16,877 bases of DNA from Candidatus Aenigmatarchaeota archaeon (GTDB taxonomy: Archaea > Aenigmatarchaeota > Aenigmatarchaeia > QMZP01): positions 1 through 16,877 of the forward strand of contig JAFCEK010000014.1 in assembly GCA_017609225.1 (NCBI GenBank). Reading direction: 5' to 3'. Shown piece by piece: positions 1 to 7,144 of the stretch (within the stretch, counting starts at the first letter, position 1; the number at the start of each line of letters is the position of its first letter). Under the pieces are notes generated by a model, which was not told the DNA's origin, did no database searches, and saw nothing but the letters and a program-made list of their open reading frames with translations. Position numbers and translations under genes: made by a program.

Positions 1-150
1 TGGCGAGGCAACAGCTGTTGAACCAGATATTGTCTCTTACTTTGTATAGGAGACAAGAGACATCTCTGCATCTCAAATATATCGGGTGCAGAGATGCAGA
101 CTATGCATCCATCCACTGTTTGAAAACAATGGTTTTCTGGTTCAACATAA
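1..150 (+). repeat. Two-hairpin intergenic repeat, copy A (5' end cut off, with an insertion)
   Basis: The first 26 bases match the end of module 1 and the start of module 2 of the repeat family described below. The module 2 stem is GTTGAACCAG at 17-26 and CTGGTTCAAC at 137-146. Unlike the other copies, the loop carries about 75 extra bases. These hold two further hairpins: TTGTCTC 30-36 with GAGACAA 50-56, and CATCTCTGCA 61-70 with TGCAGAGATG 87-96. The window edge removes the start of module 1. The 3' side faces the end of the antiporter gene. Confidence 0.85.
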
Positions 151-179
151 TATCGTAAGATTCGGATTGGCAGAACATT

Positions 180-1877
180 TTACATATCCATCTGTCCGAG
201 TTTTTTGAATTCCCTCAGCTCTTCTATATGCAGGTCCCTTTCCCTATGGATGTCCCTCAGCTCTTTTTCCAGGAATTCCTGGAGAAGGTTTGATGCCTTG
301 TCTCCTCCAAGGAAATGGGGCAGTATCACATAGTCAGCACCTGCCCTGTAAAGGCTCAGTGCCTCGTTTATTTTGTTGGTTGTCACAAAAAACAAAACCC
401 TTTTCTTTTTCTTCTGTATCTTTTTTATGAGTAAAAGATTGTCTTCAAAATTTGGTATAGTGGAAACCACAACCTTTGGATTAAAGGAAATTATTCTTTT
501 AAGCACTTCCTCATCAGATATGTCCCCGTATATGCAGTTGTAACCTCTCTTTCTGCAGTCCTTTATTATGCTGGGATTAAAGTCAATTATGAGAACCCTG
601 CTCTTGTTCCTCATGCTTTTCATTATTGTATATCCCATTCTGTGGTAGCCTAGAATTATTATGTCATACTGCTTTCTCTTTATGTTTATGAGTTTTTCCT
701 TGATTTTTTTGCGCTCGAAAACTGAGATATAGCTTTCAAGCATCTTGTAAATTCTGTCATTGTGTATTATCAGATAGCTGGAAATCATTATGGTTAGTAT
801 GCCTACAATGGTTACTAGTGAAACAACAGCCTCTGTTATATGCCCGAGAGAAAGGCCAAGTGTCACAAGAACAAGGGAAAACTCGCTTATCTGGGCTGTG
901 TTAAGCCCTGTAAGCAGGCTTGTTCTTTTTCTGTATCCAAAAAGCCCCAGTATTACCATAACTATCAGGGGGTTTCCCACAATAACAAAAACAGAAAATA
1001 TCACTGTAAGCGCTATCATGTTTGCAGGCAAGGCAAATGTCATCTGTGAGCCCAGAAGCACAAAGAAAAGAACCAGAAAGAAGTCCCTCAGGGATTTTAT
1101 CTTGTTTTCTATCTCATAATGATACGGGATTTTGGCAAGGCTTATTCCTGCCAGCAGAGCGCCTATCTCTATGGAAAAGCCCAGGTAGTAAGAGAGATAG
1201 GAGAGAAGAACCATCCATGATATGCCGAATAAAAGCAAAATCTCCTGGCTGCCTGCTATCTTGTCTATGAATATGTTTACTATGTACTTGCCCATTATGA
1301 ATGCTATTACAAAGAGCAGAGCCAGCTTGGATATGCTTGTGAGGAATATCAGCTCAAGGGGGGCTGTAAGATTTATGCCGCTTAGCATAACCAGTATGAA
1401 TATAACTATGAAATCCTGGACAAGCAGGAACCCTACGGATATCTTTCCATAAAGGGAGTCAATATCATTCTTGTCTGTAAGAAGCTTTATTATTATAATC
1501 GTGCTGCTGAATGTCAGGGCTATGCTCACATAAAGCGCCTCTATAACAGCAAGCCCCATCATGATGCCTATAAAATATCCTATCAGGTAGGTGAAAAAAA
1601 CCTGGGCAAGTCCTACAAGAACAGATATTTTTCCCACTTCTTTAAGAACGCCTGAATTAAGATTCATGCCCACCATAAAGAGAAGAAAAAGCACCCCGAG
1701 TTTTGCGAATATATACACCGTGTCATAGGACTGTATTATGTTAAAAACAATAGGGCCTGAAACAATGCCTGCAAGTATATATGCTATTATGGTTGGCTGC
1801 TTCAGAAGCCTGGCTACCAGACCCAGAATTGTTGCTATGAGAATTATAAGCCCCAGCTCAAAAAGGAAATTTTCCAC
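180..1877 (-). CDS. Kef-type monovalent cation/proton antiporter (CPA2) with C-terminal TrkA-N domain
   Basis: This 565-residue protein has a long hydrophobic N-terminal part (about residues 1-372, roughly a dozen membrane segments) containing the VQDF stretch near residue 153 that is typical of KefB/KefC and related exchangers. A cytosolic Rossmann-like TrkA-N (RCK) domain follows from about residue 404. Its nucleotide-binding loop reads GYHRMG (410-415), with Asp432 at the end of the second strand. The family exchanges K+ or Na+ for H+ across the membrane and is gated by nucleotide or redox ligands; the ion used here cannot be read from sequence. The start is GTG, the first usable start after an upstream stop. 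An AGGGG Shine-Dalgarno-like site at 1890-1894 lies rather far from it (12 nt), so the exact start is uncertain. A TATA-like TTTATAAAG lies at about 1915-1923 on the minus strand. Confidence 0.9.
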   Translation of the reverse strand: MENFLFELGLIILIATILGLVARLLKQPTIIAYILAGIVSGPIVFNIIQSYDTVYIFAKLGVLFLLFMVGMNLNSGVLKEVGKISVLVGLAQVFFTYLIGYFIGIMMGLAVIEALYVSIALTFSSTIIIIKLLTDKNDIDSLYGKISVGFLLVQDFIVIFILVMLSGINLTAPLELIFLTSISKLALLFVIAFIMGKYIVNIFIDKIAGSQEILLLFGISWMVLLSYLSYYLGFSIEIGALLAGISLAKIPYHYEIENKIKSLRDFFLVLFFVLLGSQMTFALPANMIALTVIFSVFVIVGNPLIVMVILGLFGYRKRTSLLTGLNTAQISEFSLVLVTLGLSLGHITEAVVSLVTIVGILTIMISSYLIIHNDRIYKMLESYISVFERKKIKEKLINIKRKQYDIIILGYHRMGYTIMKSMRNKSRVLIIDFNPSIIKDCRKRGYNCIYGDISDEEVLKRIISFNPKVVVSTIPNFEDNLLLIKKIQKKKKRVLFFVTTNKINEALSLYRAGADYVILPHFLGGDKASNLLQEFLEKELRDIHRERDLHIEELREFKKLGQMDM

Positions 1878-1980
1878 TAATATGGCTATCCCCTAAATAA
1901 TATTGTTTCCGTATCTTTATAAAAAATCTTTAGGAAAAAAACTGGCAAAGGGAACCCGATGCCTTCCGGAAATTGCCTGC

Positions 1981-2241
1981 TTATACAATGTCCTTTTCTG
2001 AAACTATCACAAAGTCCCCTACTGACTTCACAGCTGAAAAGGGAACCAGCAGTCTTTTTTTCTCATCTTCCTGAAGGTTCAGTGTGTTTGTGTGTGTAGT
2101 GGGTTCCACAAGGACTATGTTTATCAGTTCTCCGGATTCTGTGACATAGTCAATGTCCCCAACAACACCGAATTTTTTGCCTGTCTCTTCAGAAATCAGA
2201 ACCTTCCCTATCAGCTTTTTGCTTCTTACTCTCTCTTCCAT
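1981..2241 (-). CDS. PRC-barrel domain protein
   Basis: A short (86-residue) single-domain beta-barrel protein. The pattern of a basic start (EERVRSKKLIGK), then VxGxxGDIDYV-like strands and a final VKSVGDFVIV segment is that of small archaeal PRC-barrel proteins. These are thought to bind RNA or other proteins and are related to the ribosome maturation factor RimM barrel, but this solo form has no assigned job. I chose the ATG at 2241 rather than the upstream frame start at 2274 because GAGGGG sits 7 nt before it. Transcription would run from the ATPase gene through repeat copy B into this gene. A TTAAAAA box lies near 2282-2289. Confidence 0.75.
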   Translation of the reverse strand: MEERVRSKKLIGKVLISEETGKKFGVVGDIDYVTESGELINIVLVEPTTHTNTLNLQEDEKKRLLVPFSAVKSVGDFVIVSEKDIV

Positions 2242-2328
2242 AATCCAAACCCCTCTTAATAGAGCACGCTCCACCGGAACGGTTTTTAAGTAGTATTATA
2301 TTAGAGGTAAGGTTTTTAAGCTTTTCTT

Positions 2329-2448
2329 TTATGTTGAACCAGAAAACCATTGTTTTCAAACAGTGGATGTATGGTTCTGGTTCAACAGCTGTTGCCTCGC
2401 CAAGAAAACCGCCGGCTTTAGTCAGCGGATATACGGAGGCAATATTAT
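2329..2448 (-). repeat. Two-hairpin intergenic repeat, copy B
   Basis: A full copy on the minus strand between the ATPase stop codon and the PRC-barrel gene. Module 2 has the GTTGAACCAG/CTGGTTCAAC stem (2333-2342 with 2376-2385). Module 1 has the CCGC/GCGG inner stem and GAGGCAAT/TTGCCTCG ends, with one base changed from the usual GTTGCC. The ATAAT-type end at 2444-2448 is two bases from the ATPase TGA stop at 2451-2453. Confidence 0.9.
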
Positions 2449-2450
2449 TT

Positions 2451-3515
2451 TCATGCCTCAACCAGAAGGGTTTTGAATTTTCCTGAAACAGAGTATTTGT
2501 AGGTTTTTCCCTTCTTTTTTCTTTCAACAAGCCCCTCTTTCATTAATCTTTTCAGAAGATTGTTCACAGAGCGTATTGCATTGTCCTTGTTTTTGTAGCC
2601 ATCTGTTTTCGCCTTTTTCACTATTTCTGAGGGGGTGAGTTCTCCATGCTCTGAAAGCGTGTCCATTATTATTTTCTGCTTCTCTGGAAGCTCTTCCATT
2701 TTCTCAACCGAGAGTTTTGGCTCAGGGCTTTCTATCTCCTCAAGCAGGTGCCTGTCTATTGTGCTTATGTTTTTTTCAAGCGCAATCTGAACAAGATCAT
2801 TGCATATCTTCAGAACATCCCTTGGAAAGCCTCCTGTGATTTCATAAATATAATCCACTGTCTCGTTTGTAAACGGCTTTATGTCCTCTCCTCCTGTGTC
2901 CTCTATTCTTCTTTTTATAAGTTCTCTGGTTTCAGGCTTGCTCAGGTTTGTGAGGTCAACCCTTGTTGTTATTCTTCTCATAAAGGTTTCCAGCTTCTGC
3001 TTCAGCGTGCTTTCAAACACAGGAAGTGCTGCAAGAACAATGGAAAGATTGTTGGTCTGGTCTGTTATTGCCCTGAGCCATTCCAGGCTTTCAAGGGATG
3101 CCTCATGCGCCTCATCAACAAAAAGCAGGCATTTCCTGTTTCCAAGCCTTTTGTTCATAACCTCGCTCAGTTCATAGAGGCCGGCGCCATTGCCTCTTGA
3201 TATTAATCTTTTCAGAATCCCTGGTTTTGTTATTTGGCTGAATATCTCTGTCCAGTCCTCCGGGTTTTTCGGGGGCTTTGGAAGGTAAATCACATTGTCA
3301 ACATCACTGAACATGCTCTGGAGATGTTTGAGAAAGGTTGTTTTTCCAGAGCCTGTGGGACCAAGAAGCAGGGAAAACTTGCCTCCTGAATTCAGGGAGT
3401 ATGTTATTTTATTCAGTTCGCTGCCATAGCCGACAAAAAGCTCAGGAAGAATGTTGAATGTAAAGGGGTTTGATTTCCAGTTAAATAGCTCCATGTACTT
3501 TTCCTGTCCGGACAT
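2451..3515 (-). CDS. AAA+ ATPase (Orc1/Cdc6- or ExeA-like) with C-terminal winged helix
   Basis: A 354-residue P-loop ATPase. Walker A is GPTGSGKT (residues 52-59), Walker B is LLFVDEAH (130-137), and LSIVLAALP (157-165) fits sensor 1. The lid region (about 190-260) contains GGFPRDVLKICNDL, the usual sensor 2 helix of the Cdc6/ExeA group. After a short linker (about 265-280) comes a predicted winged helix with EHGELTPSEIVKKA and NNLLKRLMKEGLVERKKKGK, as in DNA-binding archaeal regulators. The N-terminal ELFNWKSNPFTFNI is typical of ExeA-like ATPases rather than of replication initiators. The likely role is ATP-dependent DNA or complex remodelling; the exact function is unknown. It starts with ATG, and its stop lies next to repeat copy B. 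Confidence 0.75.
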   Translation of the reverse strand: MSGQEKYMELFNWKSNPFTFNILPELFVGYGSELNKITYSLNSGGKFSLLLGPTGSGKTTFLKHLQSMFSDVDNVIYLPKPPKNPEDWTEIFSQITKPGILKRLISRGNGAGLYELSEVMNKRLGNRKCLLFVDEAHEASLESLEWLRAITDQTNNLSIVLAALPVFESTLKQKLETFMRRITTRVDLTNLSKPETRELIKRRIEDTGGEDIKPFTNETVDYIYEITGGFPRDVLKICNDLVQIALEKNISTIDRHLLEEIESPEPKLSVEKMEELPEKQKIIMDTLSEHGELTPSEIVKKAKTDGYKNKDNAIRSVNNLLKRLMKEGLVERKKKGKTYKYSVSGKFKTLLVEA

Positions 3516-3637
3516 AAAAACACCAATCCAGTTTCACCTATATTCATATAATATTATAATTTAAATGTTTTTCGGTATGTGAAGATTCATATGAAGTTGT
3601 TTCCTGGTTTTCCTGTTTTTGTGAAGTTTTCATGAAC

Positions 3638-3647
3638 ATATATAAGG
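3638..3647 (+). promoter_or_regulatory. TATA-like box for thpR
   Basis: ATATATAAGG lies 22 bases before the ThpR ATG, the spacing expected for an archaeal TATA box driving a leaderless or nearly leaderless transcript. Assigned from position and composition only. Confidence 0.5.
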
Positions 3648-3668
3648 CAGCGGAAACAAAAACAGGAT

Positions 3669-4217
3669 ATGAGGCTGTTTGTTGCAGTGGACCTGGAGCC
3701 TGAAATAAGGGACAAGATAGGGCAGCTTATAGAGGATATGAAAAGCAGGGAGTTTGATGTGAAGTTCACAAAACCCGGGAATCTTCATTTCACACTGAAG
3801 TTTCTGGGAGAGGTGGAAGAGGGGAGGATACCTGAGATTGAAAGCAGGATATCAGATGCACTTAAGGGGGCAGAACCCTTTAAAATCAGCATAGAAGGGC
3901 TTGGGTATTTTGGTTCACATAACTTCATACGTGTTATATGGCTTGATGTGAAGTTGGGAAGAGAAATGCTTGTGGAACTTTCCAGAAAAATGAAGGTTCT
4001 GGACTATATAAGGCCTGATGATTTTGAGCACAAGCCGCACATAACAATAGGCAGACCAAGAAGCGGCAAAAACAGGGAGCTTCTGCTCCGGGAAATAGAA
4101 AAAATGAAGTTTGTGAAGTTTGGAGGGATGGATGTGAAGTTTGTGAAGTTAAAGCAAAGCATTCTGCAAAAAGACGGGCCTGTTTATTCTGATGTGAAGG
4201 TTTTTGAGCTGGTTTAA
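3669..4217 (+). CDS. thpR: RNA 2',3'-cyclic phosphodiesterase / 2'-5' RNA ligase family protein
   Basis: 182 residues, the usual length for this 2H phosphoesterase family. The N-terminus MRLFVAVDLE and the two HxTx motifs HFTL (His40, Thr42) and HITI (His125, Thr127) supply the paired catalytic His/Thr residues. Family members hydrolyse 2',3'-cyclic phosphates to 2'-phosphates and can join tRNA halves through a 2'-5' bond in vitro; the cellular substrate in archaea is unsettled. It stands alone here, transcribed divergently from the ATPase gene. The gene repeats the DNA string GTGAAGTT several times, but this encodes VKF/VKL stretches and is not a separate repeat. Confidence 0.92.
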   Translation: MRLFVAVDLEPEIRDKIGQLIEDMKSREFDVKFTKPGNLHFTLKFLGEVEEGRIPEIESRISDALKGAEPFKISIEGLGYFGSHNFIRVIWLDVKLGREMLVELSRKMKVLDYIRPDDFEHKPHITIGRPRSGKNRELLLREIEKMKFVKFGGMDVKFVKLKQSILQKDGPVYSDVKVFELV

Positions 4218-4247
4218 TTGCTTATTCTTTCTCATCATCCTCAAAAA

Positions 4248-4448
4248 TCAAAACTCATTTATATCAGCAAGAACATCTTCAAGCGGTCTTGCATTGAACA
4301 GCTGCATATTGCAGTATCTGTTTGCTCCTGCCTGATACATTTCACCAACAAGTTTAACAAGTTCAAAAGGCAGGCGTTTTGGTTTTCTTCCCACAAGCTG
4401 CTTCAGGTTGTCCTTTATAAGAATATGGAACAGAATTTTTGTTGCTTT
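4248..4448 (-). pseudogene. Possible C-terminal gene remnant
   Basis: On the minus strand an open frame of 66 codons runs from just after a TAA at 4449-4451 to TGA at 4248-4250. Its translation looks like normal protein: an amphipathic IKDNLKQLVGRKPKRLPFE, then LVKLVGEMYQAGANRY and the end LEDVLADINEF. There is no ATG near the 5' end; the only plausible start is GTG at 4394, giving 48 residues. The plus-strand reading of the same DNA is Cys/Phe-rich and looks like a shadow. I read it as the 3' end of a decayed or truncated gene. A genuine small GTG-started gene or chance are both possible. I do not recognise the family. Confidence 0.35.
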
Positions 4449-4454
4449 TTAAAT
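4446..4454 (+). promoter_or_regulatory. TATA-like box for the small gene at 4476
   Basis: TTTTTAAAT is centred about 26 bases before the ATG at 4476, which suits a leaderless transcript. This is the main reason for starting the gene at 4476 rather than further upstream. Confidence 0.45.
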
Positions 4455-4475
4455 CTTACCGGTTTATATGATTAT

Positions 4476-4808
4476 ATGCCTGAAAAAAGAGAATGGAACT
4501 TTAGCGGTGCTGTGAACAGGGACAAACTTAAATTAGTAGAAGAATGTTACATACTTCAGCTTGGCTCTGTTAAGGTTTATTTCTCTGCCGAGCAGGCATC
4601 TCTATTGGATGATATTGATTCATCATTCAGCATAGATATCAGTGCTGTGATAACTGAGAGTGACGGCTGGAAGGAAGCTGAATACAGAGGGGAAATAGAT
4701 TTCGGTCCTTCAGAGGAAAGGAAAACCCTTTCCATACAAACAAAAAACAGGACAGGAAGGGATGGAAAACCGGAGGTGTCCGGCACAATTGTGAAATATA
4801 TAGAATGA
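4476..4808 (+). CDS. Hypothetical protein, 110 residues
   Basis: No family recognised. The protein is soluble and acidic with alternating hydrophobic residues suggesting beta strands (VKVYFSAEQ, FSIDISAVI, EAEYRGEIDF, VSGTIVKYIE) and has no signal or membrane segment. The frame stays open upstream to 4218, but the upstream part is Cys/Phe-rich and unlike protein, whereas a TATA-like box sits at leaderless distance from the ATG at 4476. It converges with the aminopeptidase gene, 17 bases apart. Confidence 0.6.
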   Translation: MPEKREWNFSGAVNRDKLKLVEECYILQLGSVKVYFSAEQASLLDDIDSSFSIDISAVITESDGWKEAEYRGEIDFGPSEERKTLSIQTKNRTGRDGKPEVSGTIVKYIE

Positions 4809-4825
4809 CTTATGGACTGCTCTGT

Positions 4826-6160
4826 TTAAATCCTTCCGTTTGGCATTCCGTTCTTCATAACCAGCCTGTTGTCCACCCACAGGTTGCCGTTTTTTCCTTT
4901 CATTACCTTTATCATGTCCAGGTGGGAGGATGCCCTGTTTTTTCCATGGTATGCACCTGTGTTGTTGCCTATTGCTATATGAATGGTTCCGAAGATTTTT
5001 TCATCCACGATTATCGTGCCTATGAATTTTGCGGCATGATTGGTTCCTATTCCAAGCTCTGCTATCCTGTCCTTTTCCCCTGTGTTGGAGTCAAGGAATT
5101 TTTTGAACATCTGGTTTCCCTTTTTGTTCCCTGCCTTCCATTTCACAACCCTGCCGTTCCTGAACCAGACCCAGAGCCCACCCTTTATAAATCCTATGCC
5201 GGGAAGGTTTACAAAATCAAAGTATATTTTGCCGTTTGCTGAATGTTCCAGCGGTGCAAGAAATGCCTCCCCATCAGGCACATTCAGCCCTACATCACCT
5301 CTTTTTAAATCCTCTTCATCTATTATGCCGTCTGCAACAAGAACAGGCCTGCCCTTTATTGAGAGCCTCAAATCTGTTCCGTCATCTGCTGTTATATGAA
5401 CATTGTCACCTGATTCAAGGCCCTTTCTGTAGTATCTGCACAGCCTTAGTGTTCTCTTTGTGTATGTTTCAAGGAGCGAGCTGATATAAACCTTTTCATA
5501 TGTTTTTTTTGGCACAAGATAATACCTTCTGTCTGTCATCTCCACAGGAAAGCCGACAAGGCACCATCTCACGCCTCTCCTGTCCTGGATCTGCATAAGC
5601 TTCTGGCTTGCCGGGGCTCCAAGCAAAAGCCTTTTTTCAAATCCCCTGCTCCATTCCCTGTCCTGCTTGTCTCCAATATAAACCCTAACATCAATCTGCT
5701 TTGCAAGTATTTTGCTTATTTCAGGCAGCTCTGTCAGCGTATGCTCAGGCGTCAGCCTTAAATGTGTTCTGGAGTCCATATCATTGTCCAGGCCAACAGA
5801 CACATGGCAGCCCCTTTTCCAGCATTCGTTCCTGAATGCCTTTGCAAGCCTTACGCATCTTGGGTCTGTCTCTGTATAAACAAGCCGAATCAGCTCCCCG
5901 GTTTCTGTTTTAAGCCTGTATCTGCCTGAAACAGATTTGTAAACAAGCGGGCCGTAATCCAGGTCCATCAGCTTTTTTATTTTTTCCTGGTCTTTTTTGG
6001 AAAAGCTCTCAAGGCTGAATTCCCTTTTTCTGATAAGCATGTTTACAAAGGCAGCGCCAAACCTTTTCTTTGCCTTTTCAATCCCGGGATTTGGCTTTGT
6101 TTTTATCCTTATGGCATCTGCAATCTTTCTGGCAAACCTTTCATAATCAAGCTTAACCAT
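4826..6160 (-). CDS. M29 family metalloaminopeptidase (AmpS/aminopeptidase T type)
   Basis: 444 residues. The C-terminal half carries the M29 metal-binding and catalytic set in order: Glu298 in NVPDGEAF, Glu368 in AELGIGTN, His394 in GTIHIAIGNN, Tyr404 in GAYHG, and His413 and Asp415 in SHLD. This matches the residues that bind the two metal ions in characterised M29 enzymes. Members remove N-terminal amino acids from peptides in the cytosol, often preferring leucine or other hydrophobic residues. The N-terminal 90 residues are basic and longer than in many bacterial relatives. A TTG three codons upstream is possible, but the ATG at 6160 is preferred, with an A/T-rich AAAATATAAT box about 18 nt upstream. 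Monocistronic; the nearest upstream element is repeat copy C. Confidence 0.88.
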   Translation of the reverse strand: MVKLDYERFARKIADAIRIKTKPNPGIEKAKKRFGAAFVNMLIRKREFSLESFSKKDQEKIKKLMDLDYGPLVYKSVSGRYRLKTETGELIRLVYTETDPRCVRLAKAFRNECWKRGCHVSVGLDNDMDSRTHLRLTPEHTLTELPEISKILAKQIDVRVYIGDKQDREWSRGFEKRLLLGAPASQKLMQIQDRRGVRWCLVGFPVEMTDRRYYLVPKKTYEKVYISSLLETYTKRTLRLCRYYRKGLESGDNVHITADDGTDLRLSIKGRPVLVADGIIDEEDLKRGDVGLNVPDGEAFLAPLEHSANGKIYFDFVNLPGIGFIKGGLWVWFRNGRVVKWKAGNKKGNQMFKKFLDSNTGEKDRIAELGIGTNHAAKFIGTIIVDEKIFGTIHIAIGNNTGAYHGKNRASSHLDMIKVMKGKNGNLWVDNRLVMKNGMPNGRI

Positions 6161-6211
6161 AGAAATCAATATTATATTTTAATCAAGGTTTCATATAAAG
6201 CATTAGGTTGT

Positions 6212-6332
6212 ATAATGTTGCCTCCGTATATCCGCCGACTAAAGTCGGCGGTTTTCTTGGCGAGGCAACAGCTGCTGAACCAGAACCATACATCTACTGT
6301 TTGAAAACAATGGTTTTCTGGTTCGGCATAAT
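6212..6332 (+). repeat. Two-hairpin intergenic repeat, copy C (best-preserved module 1)
   Basis: Module 1 has outer stem GTTGCCTC (6217-6224) with GAGGCAAC (6262-6269) and an inner hairpin CCGCCGAC-TAAA-GTCGGCGG. Module 2 has a stem beginning GCTGAACCAG and closing CTGGTTCGGC. Both ends carry ATAAT (6212-6216 and 6328-6332). The methyltransferase ATG lies 12 bases after the end, so its promoter or leader must involve the repeat. Confidence 0.92.
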
Positions 6333-6343
6333 TTGGTGTTGTT

Positions 6344-7144
6344 ATGGCTGTTGTGAATCCTGGAAGCTTTGACATAATAGGGGATATTGCTATTCTTGAG
6401 ATTCCTGAAGGAGAAAATGAGAAGAAGCTGGCTGAAGGCCTGCTTAAAATTCACAAAAACCTGAAAACCATATACATGAAGGAGGGTGAGAGGGCAGGAG
6501 AATTCAGATTAAGGAAGCTCAGGAAGCTGTGGGGAAACGGGCCTGAAACCATTCACAGGGAGCATGGCTGTGTTTTTAAGATGGATGTGACAAAAACATA
6601 CTTCTCGCCAAGAGAAGGGACAGAAAGGCAGAGGATTGCAGGGCAGGTAAAGCCCGGGGAGGATGTTCTGATTATGTTTTCGGGCATAGCGCCGTATGGT
6701 ATAGCTGTTGCAAAGAAACAGCCCAGGGTAGGGCATGTTTACTGCATTGAAAAAAACAAACATGCACACAAATATGCAGAGGAGAATGTAAAGCTGAACA
6801 GGATGAAGTACCAGGTTATTCCTGTTCTTGGGGATGTCAGGAAAAGGTCAAAAGAGTTTTACGGAAAAATGGACAGGATTGTCATGCCTCTGCCCGGGGA
6901 GGGGTACAAATACCTGCCTGTGGCAATAAGCTGTCTGAAGCCTGGAGGGGGGACACTGCATTTTTACTATATCAGCATGGAGAAGGATATGTTTTCAATG
7001 CCTGAAAAAATCCTGGAAACCCAGGCAAAAATGATGGGGAAAAAAGTGAAAATCCTGGGGGAGAGGAAGGTACTGCCATACAGCCCGAAAAGCTGGAAGA
7101 TATGCCTGGACTGCAGGATAAGCCAGGATTCAGTGGTGGTTTGA
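6344..7144 (+). CDS. Trm5/TYW2-family tRNA methyltransferase (Met-10-like, SAM-dependent)
   Basis: 266 residues. The order SFDIIGDIAILEI, TIYMKEGERAGEFRLR, TIHREHGCVFKMDV, TYFSPR, then a Rossmann SAM domain ending in DRIVMPLPGEGYKYLP, is that of archaeal Trm5/TYW2-like enzymes. These either methylate N1 of G37 in tRNA or transfer an aminocarboxypropyl group during wyosine synthesis. It begins at the second domain: the small N-terminal D1 domain of full Trm5 is missing. SAM motif I reads MFSGIAPYG rather than the usual DMFAGVGPF. Which reaction it performs is therefore open; methyl transfer with an NPPY/NLP-like MPLP loop is the simplest reading. The stop is directly followed by the ATG of the next gene, so the two are probably co-transcribed. 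Confidence 0.8.
   Translation: MAVVNPGSFDIIGDIAILEIPEGENEKKLAEGLLKIHKNLKTIYMKEGERAGEFRLRKLRKLWGNGPETIHREHGCVFKMDVTKTYFSPREGTERQRIAGQVKPGEDVLIMFSGIAPYGIAVAKKQPRVGHVYCIEKNKHAHKYAEENVKLNRMKYQVIPVLGDVRKRSKEFYGKMDRIVMPLPGEGYKYLPVAISCLKPGGGTLHFYYISMEKDMFSMPEKILETQAKMMGKKVKILGERKVLPYSPKSWKICLDCRISQDSVVV

Noticed and set aside
790..1452. Plus-strand frames opposite the antiporter gene
   Set aside because: They are shadows of the membrane-protein codons on the minus strand, without start signals or recognisable domains.
2189..2530. A 113-codon minus-strand frame across repeat copy B
   Set aside because: It overlaps the ends of two genuine genes and mostly translates the repeat.
3700..4200. Recurrent GTGAAGTT strings in thpR as a DNA repeat or binding site
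   Set aside because: They are in frame and encode recurrent VKF/VKL residues in strands of the protein.
4218..4475. Plus-strand extension of the small gene at 4476
   Set aside because: The translation is Cys/Phe-rich with no protein-like pattern, and the promoter position supports the ATG at 4476.
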